Source: M3007 sp964589365 (GTDB taxonomy: Bacteria; Bacteroidota; Bacteroidia; Chitinophagales; Saprospiraceae). From it: a stretch of 64,000 nucleotides of DNA. Position 1 is the first letter of the stretch; the number at the start of each line of letters is the position of its first letter. The stretch spans positions 10,925 through 74,924 of the forward strand of contig CAZPTQ010000001.1 in assembly GCA_964589365.1 (NCBI GenBank). The letters are read 5' to 3'. Of the stretch, positions 1 to 8,319 are shown piece by piece. Below the pieces are notes generated by a model. That model saw nothing but the letters and a program-made list of their open reading frames with translations, did not search any database and was not told the origin of the DNA. Made by a program: the position numbers and the translations under genes.

Positions 1-1
1 C

Positions 2-685
2 AATGCGGCGGGCGACCCTTCAGACTGGGCTTCTCACAGCAAATGCCTTGGACAAACAGGTCTGCGCAGCGGCGAATCAGACTCAAGCGAAGACGCTGGT
101 TGTCAAGATGCCGACGACAATGCCTGGCTTGCCCCGCTCAATGTTTTGAAAGGTGAAAAATACCTCCTTCTGGTCAGCAACGTGACCACCCGCGGGCCAG
201 GCTTCGACATTGATCTGGGCGGTTCGGCGCTTCTGCCCTGCGAAAAGAAAAAGCCCATCGCGGCGGTAAAACCAAAACCTAAACCAACTAAAACACAAAC
301 CAAAATGGTGGTGGTTCCAGTTCCAAAGCCCGCGCCTGAAAGTATCGGAGGGCGAAAAGTAGAAGTGAACGAAGAAGTGAAAGTGACAGGGCGAAAAATC
401 AAGATCAAAGTATGGGACAGTCAGGTGCAAGATGGCGATATTATTTCGATCTACCTCGACGACAAAAAAGTGATAGACCGCATTTACCTCTTGCTGAAAC
501 CACAAGAATTTGAAATTGACCTCCCTCCCGGGAAAGAGCATTACCTGACTGTGTACGCCGATGATTTTGGGAAAGCCGAACCCAACACGGCTATGGTGCT
601 TATCAGCGATGGGTTGCGCGAACAGACGATTGACCTCGTGGCGGGCCGCAGCAAGCAGGAAAGTGTGAAGATTATTCGCGAGTGA
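2..685 (+). CDS. Secreted or envelope protein, C-terminal part (partial at left edge)
   Basis: The frame is open through the left edge, so only the last 227 codons are visible and the start is unknown. The visible part has three sections. About 78 residues of beta-rich sequence with two cysteines contain a LKGEKYLLLVSN segment. A lysine/proline-rich linker follows at about residues 79-115. The last ~110 residues form a compact beta domain beginning near KVWDSQVQDGDIISIYLDD. I recall similar linker-plus-domain ends in Bacteroidota envelope proteins, but I cannot name the family with confidence. The stop overlaps the end of the convergent mqnB gene by 14 bp. Function not assigned. Confidence 0.75.
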   Translation, partial: NAAGDPSDWASHSKCLGQTGLRSGESDSSEDAGCQDADDNAWLAPLNVLKGEKYLLLVSNVTTRGPGFDIDLGGSALLPCEKKKPIAAVKPKPKPTKTQTKMVVVPVPKPAPESIGGRKVEVNEEVKVTGRKIKIKVWDSQVQDGDIISIYLDDKKVIDRIYLLLKPQEFEIDLPPGKEHYLTVYADDFGKAEPNTAMVLISDGLREQTIDLVAGRSKQESVKIIRE

Positions 686-1331
686 TTGCCTCCAACATTC
701 CCACAAACACTTCGTTCAAATTCCGGATCGCTAGTGGCAAATCCCAGGCATCCCTGTTGCGTGGCTCCACTCGATTGGAAATGCTCCTGATTTCAGCAAA
801 CGGAATGCCCGACATAAGGCAGGCGTAAAAAAACGCTGCGCCTTCCATGCTCTCCACCTGTGCATCGGGGTATTTTGCTCGAATCTTTTGGATCGAAACC
901 TCCGTCCCGTGTACTTTATTTACAGTCAAACCTTCACAACTGATCAGATTGGGAAGAGGCGGTTGGGGATTGTTCAACAGGGATTGAGGCATAAAACCTA
1001 GTTCGGCCACATCCGTGAATCGTCCGTCCCCCTCTTCCACACCGAGATCGCCAAAGCGTTCGCTGACGATTTGAACTACGTCTCCCAAGTTCAATTTAGG
1101 ATCAAAAGCCCCCGCAATACCTGCATTAATGACCCAATCGGGTCGGTATTGTGCAAAAAAACGTCCAAGATAGAAAGCCGTGGCAGTGCTGCCGACTCCT
1201 GTCACAAGCACCTGTACCAGCAGGTTTTCTTTTTCAAAAAGCCCTTCTGATTTTTGCTGAAAATTGGATTCAAGCCAAGCGATTGTTGGCGCAATTTCGA
1301 AAGGCGTAGCGGCTATGAGCAGGATGTGCAT
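672..1331 (-). CDS. mqnB: Futalosine hydrolase MqnB
   Basis: A 219-residue member of the nucleoside phosphorylase/nucleosidase fold. It is expected to cleave futalosine (or 6-amino-6-deoxyfutalosine) to dehypoxanthine futalosine in menaquinone synthesis, in the cytoplasm. Supporting signs are the N-terminal strand MHILLIAATPFEI, the glycine-rich VLVTGVGSTATAFYLG loop, the NAGIAGAFD segment typical of PNP/MTAN-like hydrolases, and the late VESMEGAAFFYAC segment that supplies the ribose-contacting Met-Glu. EIRSISNRVEPRNRDAW near the C-terminus is typical of the MqnB branch. The gene stands alone; no other mqn gene is in the window. It overlaps the convergent gene by 14 bp, so the two 3' ends share sequence. 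MTA/SAH nucleosidase is the alternative but fits less well. Confidence 0.9.
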   Translation of the reverse strand: MHILLIAATPFEIAPTIAWLESNFQQKSEGLFEKENLLVQVLVTGVGSTATAFYLGRFFAQYRPDWVINAGIAGAFDPKLNLGDVVQIVSERFGDLGVEEGDGRFTDVAELGFMPQSLLNNPQPPLPNLISCEGLTVNKVHGTEVSIQKIRAKYPDAQVESMEGAAFFYACLMSGIPFAEIRSISNRVEPRNRDAWDLPLAIRNLNEVFVGMLEAITRE

Positions 1332-1378
1332 TTTTATGTATGATGTATTATGTATGAACTATGATCGAACCCGCGAAT

Positions 1379-1432
1379 GTAGCCCGGAACTCTGTTCCGG
1401 GAATATATTCGCGTAACAGAGTTCCGGGCTAC
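1379..1432. repeat. Intergenic inverted repeat, 18-nt perfect arms
   Basis: Arms 1379-1396 and 1415-1432 are exact reverse complements (GTAGCCCGGAACTCTGTT and its complement) with an 18-nt spacer. The left arm also sits in a smaller palindrome, CCCGGAACTCTGTTCCGGG. It lies between the 5' ends of mqnB and the methyltransferase gene, so it is not an obvious terminator. It could be a mobile palindrome or a protein-binding site. Confidence 0.85.
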
Positions 1433-1464
1433 ACACTAACTTCGCTGCCGAAAAATGGATTTTG

Positions 1465-2196
1465 ATGAAAAAAGAATGGTTCGCGGAGTGGTTTGATTCG
1501 CCTTATTATCACCTGCTTTACAAAAGCCGCGACGACAACGAGGCCAAGGCTGCGCTCGACAATTTGCTGCTCGCCCTCAATCTTTTGCCTGGCAGTCGAG
1601 TGCTCGACCTCGCTTGCGGCAAAGGCCGCCATTCCCGCTACCTCGCCGAAAAGGGCTTCAATGTTACGGGGCTTGACATCTCTCAGGCAAGCATCTTTTT
1701 CGCCCGCCAATTCGAGCACGAGCATCTGGAATTTTACCAGCACGATATGCGCAAATCCTTCAGGCTCAATTACTTTGATGCGGTGATGAATATGTTTACC
1801 AGTTTTGGCTATTTCAAAACCGATGCAGATCATTTGCTTGCGCTGAAAAATGTAGCCAAGGACTTGCGGCCTGGCGGGTTGTTTTTGCTCGATTTTTTCA
1901 ACGCAAGATTTGTTCACCATAACCTCGTACGTTCGGAAATGAAAACAGTGGACAAGATTACTTTTCATCTCAAAAGATGGGTACGCAGCGGGTACGTTTT
2001 CAAATCGGTGGAGTTCCAAACAGCTGGCCGCTTGTTCCACTTTCAAGAACAGGTCCGACTTTTTGAGTTGGCTGATTTCGAATCCCTTCTAACATCAGCA
2101 GGCCTACGTTTGCGTCAAACTTATGGCAACTATAATCTTTCAAAATTTGATGCAAATACCTCTAAACGCTTGATTATCATCGCTGAAAAACCCTAA
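1465..2196 (+). CDS. Class I SAM-dependent methyltransferase
   Basis: A 243-residue cytoplasmic protein with the class I methyltransferase fold. Motif I is VLDLACGKGRHSRYLA near residue 45, followed by an acidic strand end VTGLDIS for ribose binding, and a motif IV-like FDAVMNMFTSFGYF near residue 113. DLRPGGLFLLDFFN is the usual post-motif segment. The substrate cannot be read from sequence. An in-frame TTG one codon upstream is possible, but ATG at 1465 is the natural start. The PAP2 gene follows after 5 nt, so the two are probably one transcript. Confidence 0.85.
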   Translation: MKKEWFAEWFDSPYYHLLYKSRDDNEAKAALDNLLLALNLLPGSRVLDLACGKGRHSRYLAEKGFNVTGLDISQASIFFARQFEHEHLEFYQHDMRKSFRLNYFDAVMNMFTSFGYFKTDADHLLALKNVAKDLRPGGLFLLDFFNARFVHHNLVRSEMKTVDKITFHLKRWVRSGYVFKSVEFQTAGRLFHFQEQVRLFELADFESLLTSAGLRLRQTYGNYNLSKFDANTSKRLIIIAEKP

Positions 2197-2201
2197 GGGC
2201 C

Positions 2202-2762
2202 ATGCTCGAACTTCTCCAACAATGGGATGCTGCTTTCTTCCATTTTATCAATAGCAGCCTCGGTAATCCGGTCTTTGACACGTTGTTGCCATGGTTCCGG
2301 GAAAAATGGTTTTGGATGCCCGTTTACCTTTTTGTGGCGGTCTTTGCAGTGCTCAATTTTCGGAGACGTGGCTGGATCATCCTTTTGGGCCTTATGCTTG
2401 CTGCCGGGCTGGCCGATTTCACCAGCAGCACGTTGGTGAAGAAAAATGTGCAACGGCTGCGCCCTTGCAATGACGTGGAAATGTTTGAGCAATTGCAACT
2501 AAGGGTTCCCTGCGGCGGGGGCTACAGTTTCACTTCCAGCCACGCAGCCAACCATTTTGCGGCAGCCGTTTTCCTGATTGGGATGTTCGGGTCTTTGGCT
2601 CGTTGGTTGTGGCCAGTGGCATTGACTTGGGCTGGGCTGATTGCATTTTCACAGGTTTATGTGGGCGTACATTACCCTGGCGATGTGCTGTGCGGCGCGG
2701 CCGTGGGCGCGGCCATCGGATGGTGGACAGCTTATACCTGGCGACGATGGTTTATACGGTAA
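2202..2762 (+). CDS. PAP2-family membrane phosphatase
   Basis: A 186-residue integral membrane phosphatase of the type 2 phosphatidic acid phosphatase family. The three signature motifs are visible in order: K-x6-RP (KNVQRLRP, residues ~80-87), a PSGH-like SFTSSHAANHF with the catalytic histidine, and SR-x5-H-x3-D in the form SQVYVGVHYPGDV, where the Arg is replaced by Gln. About five hydrophobic segments are present. Likely substrates are lipid phosphates or undecaprenyl pyrophosphate; which cannot be decided. Five nt separate it from the upstream methyltransferase stop, implying cotranscription. Confidence 0.88.
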   Translation: MLELLQQWDAAFFHFINSSLGNPVFDTLLPWFREKWFWMPVYLFVAVFAVLNFRRRGWIILLGLMLAAGLADFTSSTLVKKNVQRLRPCNDVEMFEQLQLRVPCGGGYSFTSSHAANHFAAAVFLIGMFGSLARWLWPVALTWAGLIAFSQVYVGVHYPGDVLCGAAVGAAIGWWTAYTWRRWFIR

Positions 2763-2890
2763 ATAAGCAGAGAATGCTTGTTAAAACTTTCGACTAAAAA
2801 AAGACGCTTTGTAATTTTCGGCGTGGTTTTTGGCTATGGTATTTTTAAACGCATTCATTTTAATCCAAGTCATTGAAAATCATCATCTTT

Positions 2891-3325
2891 ATGAAACTTC
2901 TTTTCAAATTTTTCTTGCTTTTTTGTTCGCTTTCTTTGGCCTTTAAATCTGCGGCGCAAACCTTAAAATGCGTAGACAATTCGCAAAATTCGGGCAAAGT
3001 AGAATGGCTCGATCGGCAGATCACAACCGGCAATGTACCCTTTGGCATACCCGTCACACGCGAGTTCAAGGTCAAAAACATTAGCAGCGAGAACCTGATG
3101 ATTTTGCAAGTGAAAAGTACTTGCCACTGCACTGCCACCGAATGGGACCAAAACTCTATTGCGCCTGGTCACACCGGCCTCATCAAAGTAACTTATGACA
3201 GCCAGAAAGAGGGCGATTTTTATCGAATTGTTTCGGTAATTACCAATTTTGACTCTATGCAATCCATCCCATTGGCTTTAGTGGGTAAGGTTGACAAAGA
3301 AGCGGAGGCGAGCTCGGGGAATTGA
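2891..3325 (+). CDS. DUF1573 exported protein
   Basis: A 144-residue exported protein. ATG at 2891 gives a clear signal peptide (MKLLFKFFLLFCSLSLAF then SAAQ); an in-frame TTG six codons earlier would only lengthen it. The mature part matches the DUF1573 Ig-like fold: VPFGIPVTREFKVKNIS, then the conserved STCHCTATEW cysteine segment, then GLIKVTYDSQKEGDFYRIV. These domains are common in Bacteroidota periplasmic and surface proteins and resemble ASPM/SPD-2/Hydin beta modules; the molecular role is unknown. A possible -7 element, TAATTTTCG, lies at 2812-2820. A second DUF1573 protein is encoded at 7584-8132. Confidence 0.85.
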   Translation: MKLLFKFFLLFCSLSLAFKSAAQTLKCVDNSQNSGKVEWLDRQITTGNVPFGIPVTREFKVKNISSENLMILQVKSTCHCTATEWDQNSIAPGHTGLIKVTYDSQKEGDFYRIVSVITNFDSMQSIPLALVGKVDKEAEASSGN

Positions 3326-3355
3326 ACATTGAGAGATTAGGATATTGAGATATTG

Positions 3356-3388
3356 ACCCGTTCTAAGGCTTTAAGCCGTAGAACGGGT
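3356..3388. repeat. Intergenic palindrome around ACCCGTTCT
   Basis: ACCCGTTCT at 3356-3364 pairs with AGAACGGGT at 3380-3388, and the interior (AAGGCTT/TAAGCC) is also nearly self-complementary. It sits after the DUF1573 gene and before the DoxX-like gene. It could act as a terminator but lacks a strong T tract. Confidence 0.7.
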
Positions 3389-3445
3389 TTCTCCTTGGTG
3401 AAAACCTGTACCTTACCTCCTCATTTCAACCGACCAGAATGCGCT

Positions 3446-3844
3446 ATGGATCTGATTTTTAGCAATTTACCCACGCTTTTTATCACCGCTTTTTTTGCCA
3501 TCCTTTTTCTCCAATCAGGACTTGACAAGATTTTGGACTATCGTGGCAATCTCGATTTTCTCAACGAACATTTCAAAAACAGTCCTTTGTCTGGAAGTGT
3601 ACGGCTTTTGTTGCCCACCATTACGGTACTGGAAGTCCTGACTGGCTTGGTTTCTATCTGGGCTTTTTTGCAGGTCTTGCTGACTGGTCAAAGCAGCGCG
3701 GCCATTTTTAGCCCTGCGTTGGCAGGGGCTTCGCTTTTGAGCCTGTTTTTTGGGCAGCGTGTAGGAAAGGATTATGGAGGCGCAGCATCTTTGGTGCCTT
3801 ATTTTGTAGTGGTGCTGCTGGGACTTTGGATGATAAAAATGTAA
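3446..3844 (+). CDS. DoxX-like small membrane protein
   Basis: A 132-residue protein with four hydrophobic segments, in the pattern of the DoxX/MauE-type four-helix family. The first helix runs into FLQSGLDKILDYRGNLDFLNEHF, a typical DoxX-like loop. The open frame extends 31 codons further upstream through the palindrome, but that stretch is not protein-like, so ATG at 3446 is preferred. Family members are linked to quinone or thiosulfate chemistry in some organisms; no substrate can be inferred here. Confidence 0.7.
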   Translation: MDLIFSNLPTLFITAFFAILFLQSGLDKILDYRGNLDFLNEHFKNSPLSGSVRLLLPTITVLEVLTGLVSIWAFLQVLLTGQSSAAIFSPALAGASLLSLFFGQRVGKDYGGAASLVPYFVVVLLGLWMIKM

Positions 3845-3894
3845 TCTCAGCGTTTTCAATCCCTTGCCTACATTGTAATCGTAGATTTTAGAAC

Positions 3895-4998
3895 ATGAAC
3901 ATCAAACACACAATCTGCCGCAGCCTTGGCGCCATTTTGACGCTCCTGATTTGCTATTTTTTGGGAATATTCGTGTACGGCTGGGCTACAGACTGGCAAC
4001 CAGGGGCCGCGCCTACTGCGCTCAGTTTTGACCAGGTTTCAATGGATAAAACTTTGACAGACAGTGTATTTACCCTTGTTACCTGGAATGTCGGCTTCGG
4101 TGGCTTGGGTGCAGAATCAGATTTTTTCTACGACGATGAAGGGATGTGGCATTCAGGAAGCAGCATGACCCGAACTCCCCGAAATCTGGTAGAGAAAAAC
4201 CTAGGCGGGGCATTAGGTTTCTTGAAACAATATAAGGATAGCGTGGATTTTTTCCTTTTGCAGGAGGCAGATTTGGAATCAGATCGCAGCCATCGCATCA
4301 GACAGTACGATGCTTACCAAAAATCGCTGCCGGGTTTTATGGCTGATTTTGCGATCAACTATAAATGCGATCGCGTTCCCATTCCCTTGCTCGAACCCTG
4401 GAATGCATACGGGGCGGTGCTTTCGGGACTGGCCACTTTTAGTCGCTATCAGCCTGTTGAAGCCACCCGCCATCAACTTCCCGGCCATTATCCCATGCCC
4501 GACCGGATCTTTCAACTTGATCGTTGTGCCGCACTGCACCGCTACCCTACCCTGCGCGGTAAAGATCTGGTTGTCATCAATTTGCACAACTCGGCCTATG
4601 ACCCTGGCGATAAAATAAAGGCTATTCAGCTGCCTTATCTACGCGATCTTGCATTGGCTGAATATGCAAAAGGTAATTTTGTAATACTCGGTGGCGACTG
4701 GAACCAATGTCCGCCGCATTTTCGTTTCGATTCATTTATGCCCGGCAATGCCAAAGGCTATTCGCAAGGCAATTTACCGACTGATTTTTTCCCGGAGGAA
4801 TGGGCTTTCGCCTACGACCCTGTCGTACCTACCAACCGCAAAGCCCGCGACCCCTATATTAAAGGGAAGACTTTCGAGACGTTGATTGATTTTTTCCTGG
4901 TGTCGCCCAATGTGCGCCTTCGATCGGTGCGTGGCATAAGCCAAGGTTTTGAATACTCCGACCACCAGCCAGTCATGGTCACCGTAGCACTTCAATAA
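3895..4998 (+). CDS. Membrane-anchored endonuclease/exonuclease/phosphatase family protein
   Basis: A 367-residue protein with one N-terminal membrane segment (residues ~10-30) followed by an EEP-fold domain. The fold's metal and catalytic motifs are visible: FTLVTWNVGFGG with the first Asn, FFLLQEAD with the metal-binding Glu, VINLHNSAYDPG, VILGGDWNQCP with the Asp-x-Asn pair, LIDFFLVSPN, and the terminal SDHQPV His. It is therefore likely an active Mg-dependent phosphodiesterase or phosphatase outside the cytoplasmic membrane. The family includes nucleases and sphingomyelinase-like enzymes, and the substrate is not evident. Confidence 0.85.
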   Translation: MNIKHTICRSLGAILTLLICYFLGIFVYGWATDWQPGAAPTALSFDQVSMDKTLTDSVFTLVTWNVGFGGLGAESDFFYDDEGMWHSGSSMTRTPRNLVEKNLGGALGFLKQYKDSVDFFLLQEADLESDRSHRIRQYDAYQKSLPGFMADFAINYKCDRVPIPLLEPWNAYGAVLSGLATFSRYQPVEATRHQLPGHYPMPDRIFQLDRCAALHRYPTLRGKDLVVINLHNSAYDPGDKIKAIQLPYLRDLALAEYAKGNFVILGGDWNQCPPHFRFDSFMPGNAKGYSQGNLPTDFFPEEWAFAYDPVVPTNRKARDPYIKGKTFETLIDFFLVSPNVRLRSVRGISQGFEYSDHQPVMVTVALQ

Positions 4999-5185
4999 AC
5001 CTTTTTTACAAGATTCTTCACATACAGTTACCAAGCCCCTTATGTCATGACAACTATTCGATATGCGGATAGGCAGATTTATTTTTTCTTAAAAAAATCG
5101 AACTGTTTTGTACTTTTCGCCCTGAAAAACGACATTTACAAAACAATACGGGGAAATTTAATCTTCTTTTAATCTATTGTGAAGT

Positions 5186-6064
5186 ATGCGCATCCAGTTC
5201 ACCCTAACGTGCCAAAAGGGAACAATCATCCCTATCAATTACCAATCGGAAATATCCAATTGGGTTTTCAGCGTCCTTTCCAAAGCCAGCCCGGAAATGT
5301 CGGCCTGGGCTCAAAAGCGCGGCTACGACTTTGCATCGCGCACCTTCAAACTATTCACTTTCAGCCCATTAGCGATCTATCCATACGAAATGGATCAGGT
5401 GCGGCAAGAGTTCAGGCTTCAGGGAAATCAGGTAAAACTTACGTTTTCTACCTTCATTGACCCTTCTTTCGAGCAGCAGGTCATCCAGCTTTTTCGTCAG
5501 GTGCCGCTCACTTTGGGTCTTATTGAAGGTCAGCCAGCGCGCTTTGAAGTGAAACATTGGCAGGTAATGCCCCACCCAAATTTTAAAGAAGGCATGCAGT
5601 TCAAGGCTAGTTCGCCGATTTCTGTCACCAACGTTGATGACGAAAAGCCGATGCCCAACCCATATCTGATGCCCGACAATCCTGACTACGACGTGAGTTT
5701 TTTCACGCACGCCGTGCGGCGTTTCAAAGCTGCTACCCAGTATAAATCACTGGCTTCCCTCAAGTTGATTGACCCTTCATTCGCGATGAACTTCAGGATA
5801 TTTGGACAGTCAAAATCGAGGCTTATCCACCTGAAGCCAAATACCGATGGTATACAGCAGCTGCGCGGTTTCGTCTATGATTTTGAAGTCGCCATGTCGC
5901 TTCCGCTCCTGGAATTTTGCTACTATGCCGGCTTCGGCGAGTACCCTCAGTTAGGCTTTGGCTATGTTGAAATAAAAGAAAAGGAGAAAGAAAAAGAAAA
6001 AAACTACGGAGGCAAACAATATGGCAACAACTACGGTGAAGGGCACAACAAGGGACAACACTAA
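5186..6064 (+). CDS. cas6: CRISPR-associated endoribonuclease Cas6 (orphan)
   Basis: A 292-residue RAMP-superfamily protein matching Cas6, which cuts CRISPR precursor RNA within repeats. Signs are the N-terminal MRIQFTLTCQKGTIIPINY strand, RTFKLFTFSPLAIYP at residues 52-66 (the KLFTFS strand is characteristic), the central MPHPNF segment, and the glycine-rich GFGEYPQLGFGYVEI near the C-terminus. Two oddities stand out. There is no histidine in the first ~120 residues, where many Cas6 proteins carry the general-acid/base His. The C-terminus also ends in a low-complexity Lys/Glu then Gly/Asn/His-rich tail (about 28 residues). No other cas gene or repeat array is in the window. A -7-like TACTTTTC lies at 5111-5118. 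Confidence 0.82.
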   Translation: MRIQFTLTCQKGTIIPINYQSEISNWVFSVLSKASPEMSAWAQKRGYDFASRTFKLFTFSPLAIYPYEMDQVRQEFRLQGNQVKLTFSTFIDPSFEQQVIQLFRQVPLTLGLIEGQPARFEVKHWQVMPHPNFKEGMQFKASSPISVTNVDDEKPMPNPYLMPDNPDYDVSFFTHAVRRFKAATQYKSLASLKLIDPSFAMNFRIFGQSKSRLIHLKPNTDGIQQLRGFVYDFEVAMSLPLLEFCYYAGFGEYPQLGFGYVEIKEKEKEKEKNYGGKQYGNNYGEGHNKGQH

Positions 6065-6091
6065 TGCCTCCCTTATTAGCCGGATACTACT

Positions 6092-6898
6092 TCACCGGCA
6101 AACCTTCATATAAGTACCTGTTTCCCAATTAAAAGCATATCGTTCAACAGTATTGGCGGGCACTGCACGATTCACGTCATTGTCAGGTTCGGTGCCTTGT
6201 GTCACCAAATCAAATTCCCACCAGCCAGTGACTGTTTCCACCGTAGGCAGCAACTGGATAGCCTTGTCAAAGGAATAAGCCCGCTCTAAATCTTCTCCGA
6301 GAATCCCCATGTTGTCTTCGTGGATGGTTAGGTTGAACACCTTTTGCAAATCTTCCAAGTTCAGGAACGAAAGAAATTCGGCATACACCCCTTGCCCCAT
6401 CCAATTCATTTGAAGGCTTAGGCATGTTTGGTTCTCACCCAGTTGAGCAAGGCCAATTTCTCCCCCAAAGCCGCTACCACCGAGCGAGGTATGGTGTTTT
6501 GCAAAACGTTCGATGTTCCAGTTGCCATCCGCTCTTCTGTCAAAGATTGCGATACTGATCTGTGCTCCACAATCATGGCAATCGCTGATCTCCCCTCTTT
6601 CATAATGTAGGGTTTCAAATACGGCAACGGCACGTTCAATATCGTATGTATTGTAAAACAACAGCGTGTCGAGCCTCGTGTGCATCCAGCCGTCGTCGGA
6701 AAGATTGGCAGAAAGTTCATCTGCATACGTGAACGGCTCCCAAAGGGCTTCACCTTGATCTGTGATGGAATCGGCGTCAAAAAGCCGGATCAAAAGGGTG
6801 CTATGGTCTTCTAAATCAAAGGTTTTCTTGATTTCGATTTGGGCAGGAACCAACGTTGTGCTAAATGCAAAAACGACTGTCAGGAGGATTTTTCTCAT
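6092..6898 (-). CDS. Exported protein of unknown function
   Basis: A 268-residue protein with a clear signal peptide (MRKILLTVVFAFSTTLVPAQ). The mature protein is acidic, with about six cysteines including a CHDC pair near residue 107. I do not recognise a family. It stands alone between the convergent cas6 gene and the thioesterase gene. Near the C-terminus, GWWEFDLVTQGTEPDNDVNR and FNWETGTYMKVCR are aromatic-rich beta-like segments. No sorting domain is visible. Confidence 0.7.
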   Translation of the reverse strand: MRKILLTVVFAFSTTLVPAQIEIKKTFDLEDHSTLLIRLFDADSITDQGEALWEPFTYADELSANLSDDGWMHTRLDTLLFYNTYDIERAVAVFETLHYERGEISDCHDCGAQISIAIFDRRADGNWNIERFAKHHTSLGGSGFGGEIGLAQLGENQTCLSLQMNWMGQGVYAEFLSFLNLEDLQKVFNLTIHEDNMGILGEDLERAYSFDKAIQLLPTVETVTGWWEFDLVTQGTEPDNDVNRAVPANTVERYAFNWETGTYMKVCR

Positions 6899-6959
6899 GA
6901 AATGATTAAGTTTAAAAAACGCAAAAATAGGGCATTGGAAAGTGGAGCTCCGTTCCTTT

Positions 6960-7013
6960 GGAACGGTGTCAAAAGAATGGCATCAAATTGGGAAGTTATT
7001 TTGACACCGTTCC
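6960..7013. repeat. Intergenic inverted repeat with GACACCGTTCC arms
   Basis: GGAACGGTGTCAAAA at 6960-6974 is the exact reverse complement of TTTTGACACCGTTCC at 6999-7013, with a 24-nt spacer. The left arm is also part of a small CGTTCCTTTGGAACG palindrome. A single copy of the arm recurs at 36574-36588, after the second DUF4252 gene. Confidence 0.85.
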
Positions 7014-7064
7014 TTAACATAGGAGTCTCAGACTATCCAACCGATAATATTGCTTAAAATTACA

Positions 7065-7499
7065 TCAACTCCATTCAAAATCCTCAGACTTGGGCAAGGC
7101 TTCCAAGATGGCCCCCACTTGAGCAGAAGGGACTTTTAGTTTGCGAAGATTGGTGTCAATCCACGCACAATCCACATTCATTACGGCGCAAAGTGCGCCA
7201 TCGGCACGGGTTACTTCGTGGCGAAAAGAAAAGCGCGCATAATCACGGCGCATTTTAGTGATGAGCAGGTTGATAAAAATGGTGTCGCCGAGACGCACTT
7301 CTCGACGAAACAGGGCTTCTTCGCGAAACAGTACCAGGCCGAAATGCTCCGCCTGCATCAACTCATAGCTCAGGCCATATTTCGTCAGAAAAGCGAGCCG
7401 GGCTGTAGCGCCAAAATCATAATAGACCGAATGGCGCAAGTGAAAATTGGCATCAAAATCAGCCCAACGCAAGGGGATGGGAAGCGAAAAATCGGACAT
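7065..7499 (-). CDS. Acyl-CoA thioesterase, 4HBT hotdog fold
   Basis: A 144-residue single hotdog domain. The N-terminal LRWADFDANFHLRHSVYYDF carries the Asp-x-Asp-x3-His active-site pattern of 4-hydroxybenzoyl-CoA thioesterase/YbgC-like enzymes, followed by the central helix and the sheet strands REVRLGDTIFINLLI and YARFSFRHEVTRADG. It probably hydrolyses an acyl-CoA in the cytoplasm. The frame continues 20 codons upstream, but ATG at 7499 (MSDFSLPIPL) gives the normal N-terminus, because strand 1 follows at once. Confidence 0.83.
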   Translation of the reverse strand: MSDFSLPIPLRWADFDANFHLRHSVYYDFGATARLAFLTKYGLSYELMQAEHFGLVLFREEALFRREVRLGDTIFINLLITKMRRDYARFSFRHEVTRADGALCAVMNVDCAWIDTNLRKLKVPSAQVGAILEALPKSEDFEWS

Positions 7500-7583
7500 A
7501 AACAAGCGTTTTTTTAGCAAAAATTGGGCCTGACAACACTTAGGTTGACAGGCCCACAAAAATCAATCCATGGATTGACAATT

Positions 7584-8132
7584 TTATTCCCCTTTGACAG
7601 CAGGCTGTTCTTTGCCTTTTACTTCCCCTTTGATTTCGATAAAAGTCTCGGTGGGAGTGGTGTTCGCCGTAACGGTCACGCGCTTGCTTTGTGGACCAGG
7701 CTTGCCTTTGGAATTAAATTCCACTTTGATTTCGCCATCGCCACCGGGCGGGATAGGCTCCTTGGGCCAAGTGGGCACTGTGCAGCCACATGAACCTTTG
7801 CAATTGCTGATCACAAGTGGCTCACTACCTGTGTTCTTGAATTTGTAGGCGTGTTTCACGATTTCACCTTCGTTCACCGTGCCAAAGTCAAACACTGGCT
7901 GCTCGTATTGGATGGTGGTGCCAGGGCCTGCTGGGGCAGCCACTACATTCATGTTGGTTTCGGGGATATTGCCCGATTGATTGGCAACCTCGAACGAGGC
8001 AGCTGATTCGTGGATTTTTTCCGCCTCTGATTGGCCGAACCAGTTTTTGAAACCGCCGCCAACAAGGTTGGCAACCAATAGGACGGCGAGTAAGGCGAGC
8101 AGCCCAATCTGGACTTGTTTATTCCTTTCCAT
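7584..8132 (-). CDS. Membrane-anchored DUF1573 protein
   Basis: A 182-residue protein. One N-terminal transmembrane segment (VQIGLLALLAVLLVANLVGG) is followed by a ~60-residue linker and one DUF1573 domain. That domain has FDFGTVNEGEIVKHAYKFKNTG, then CKGSCGCTVPTWP with the conserved cysteines, then GGDGEIKVEFNSKGKPG. The frame also has an ATG at 8186, but a TACTTTTG -7 box (8184-8191, minus strand) covers that codon, so 8132 is the better start. Expected location is periplasmic and membrane-tethered; function unknown. The gene lies just upstream, in transcription order, of the 4HBT gene. Confidence 0.83.
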   Translation of the reverse strand: MERNKQVQIGLLALLAVLLVANLVGGGFKNWFGQSEAEKIHESAASFEVANQSGNIPETNMNVVAAPAGPGTTIQYEQPVFDFGTVNEGEIVKHAYKFKNTGSEPLVISNCKGSCGCTVPTWPKEPIPPGGDGEIKVEFNSKGKPGPQSKRVTVTANTTPTETFIEIKGEVKGKEQPAVKGE

Positions 8133-8183
8133 GCGTGAAGTATTTATGGTGAAAGATTCGATGGATAATATTTTTTCCTGGGT

Positions 8184-8191
8184 CAAAAGTA
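8184..8191 (-). promoter_or_regulatory. -7 promoter box TACTTTTG for the DUF1573 gene
   Basis: TACTTTTG on the minus strand matches the Bacteroidota sigma-A -7 consensus TAnnTTTG. A start site a few nt downstream leaves roughly 45 nt before ATG at 8132. No good TTTG -33 partner was found at the usual distance. Confidence 0.5.
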
Positions 8192-8319
8192 GATTGCTTC
8201 AAAACCGCCCCGTTTACCTTGCCGAATTGGTTTGCAAAAGTTTAACAGCAAGCGAGGAATGATGGGTTACAAACGATGAACGATGAACTGGCAAAAGCGC
8301 CCTGCACATAGTGCATAAT

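Noticed and set aside
2860..3262. Minus-strand frames opposite the first DUF1573 gene
   Set aside because: The plus-strand gene has signal peptide and conserved domain; the antisense frames do not.
5000..6100. CRISPR array near cas6
   Set aside because: No direct repeats with regular spacers on either side of the gene.
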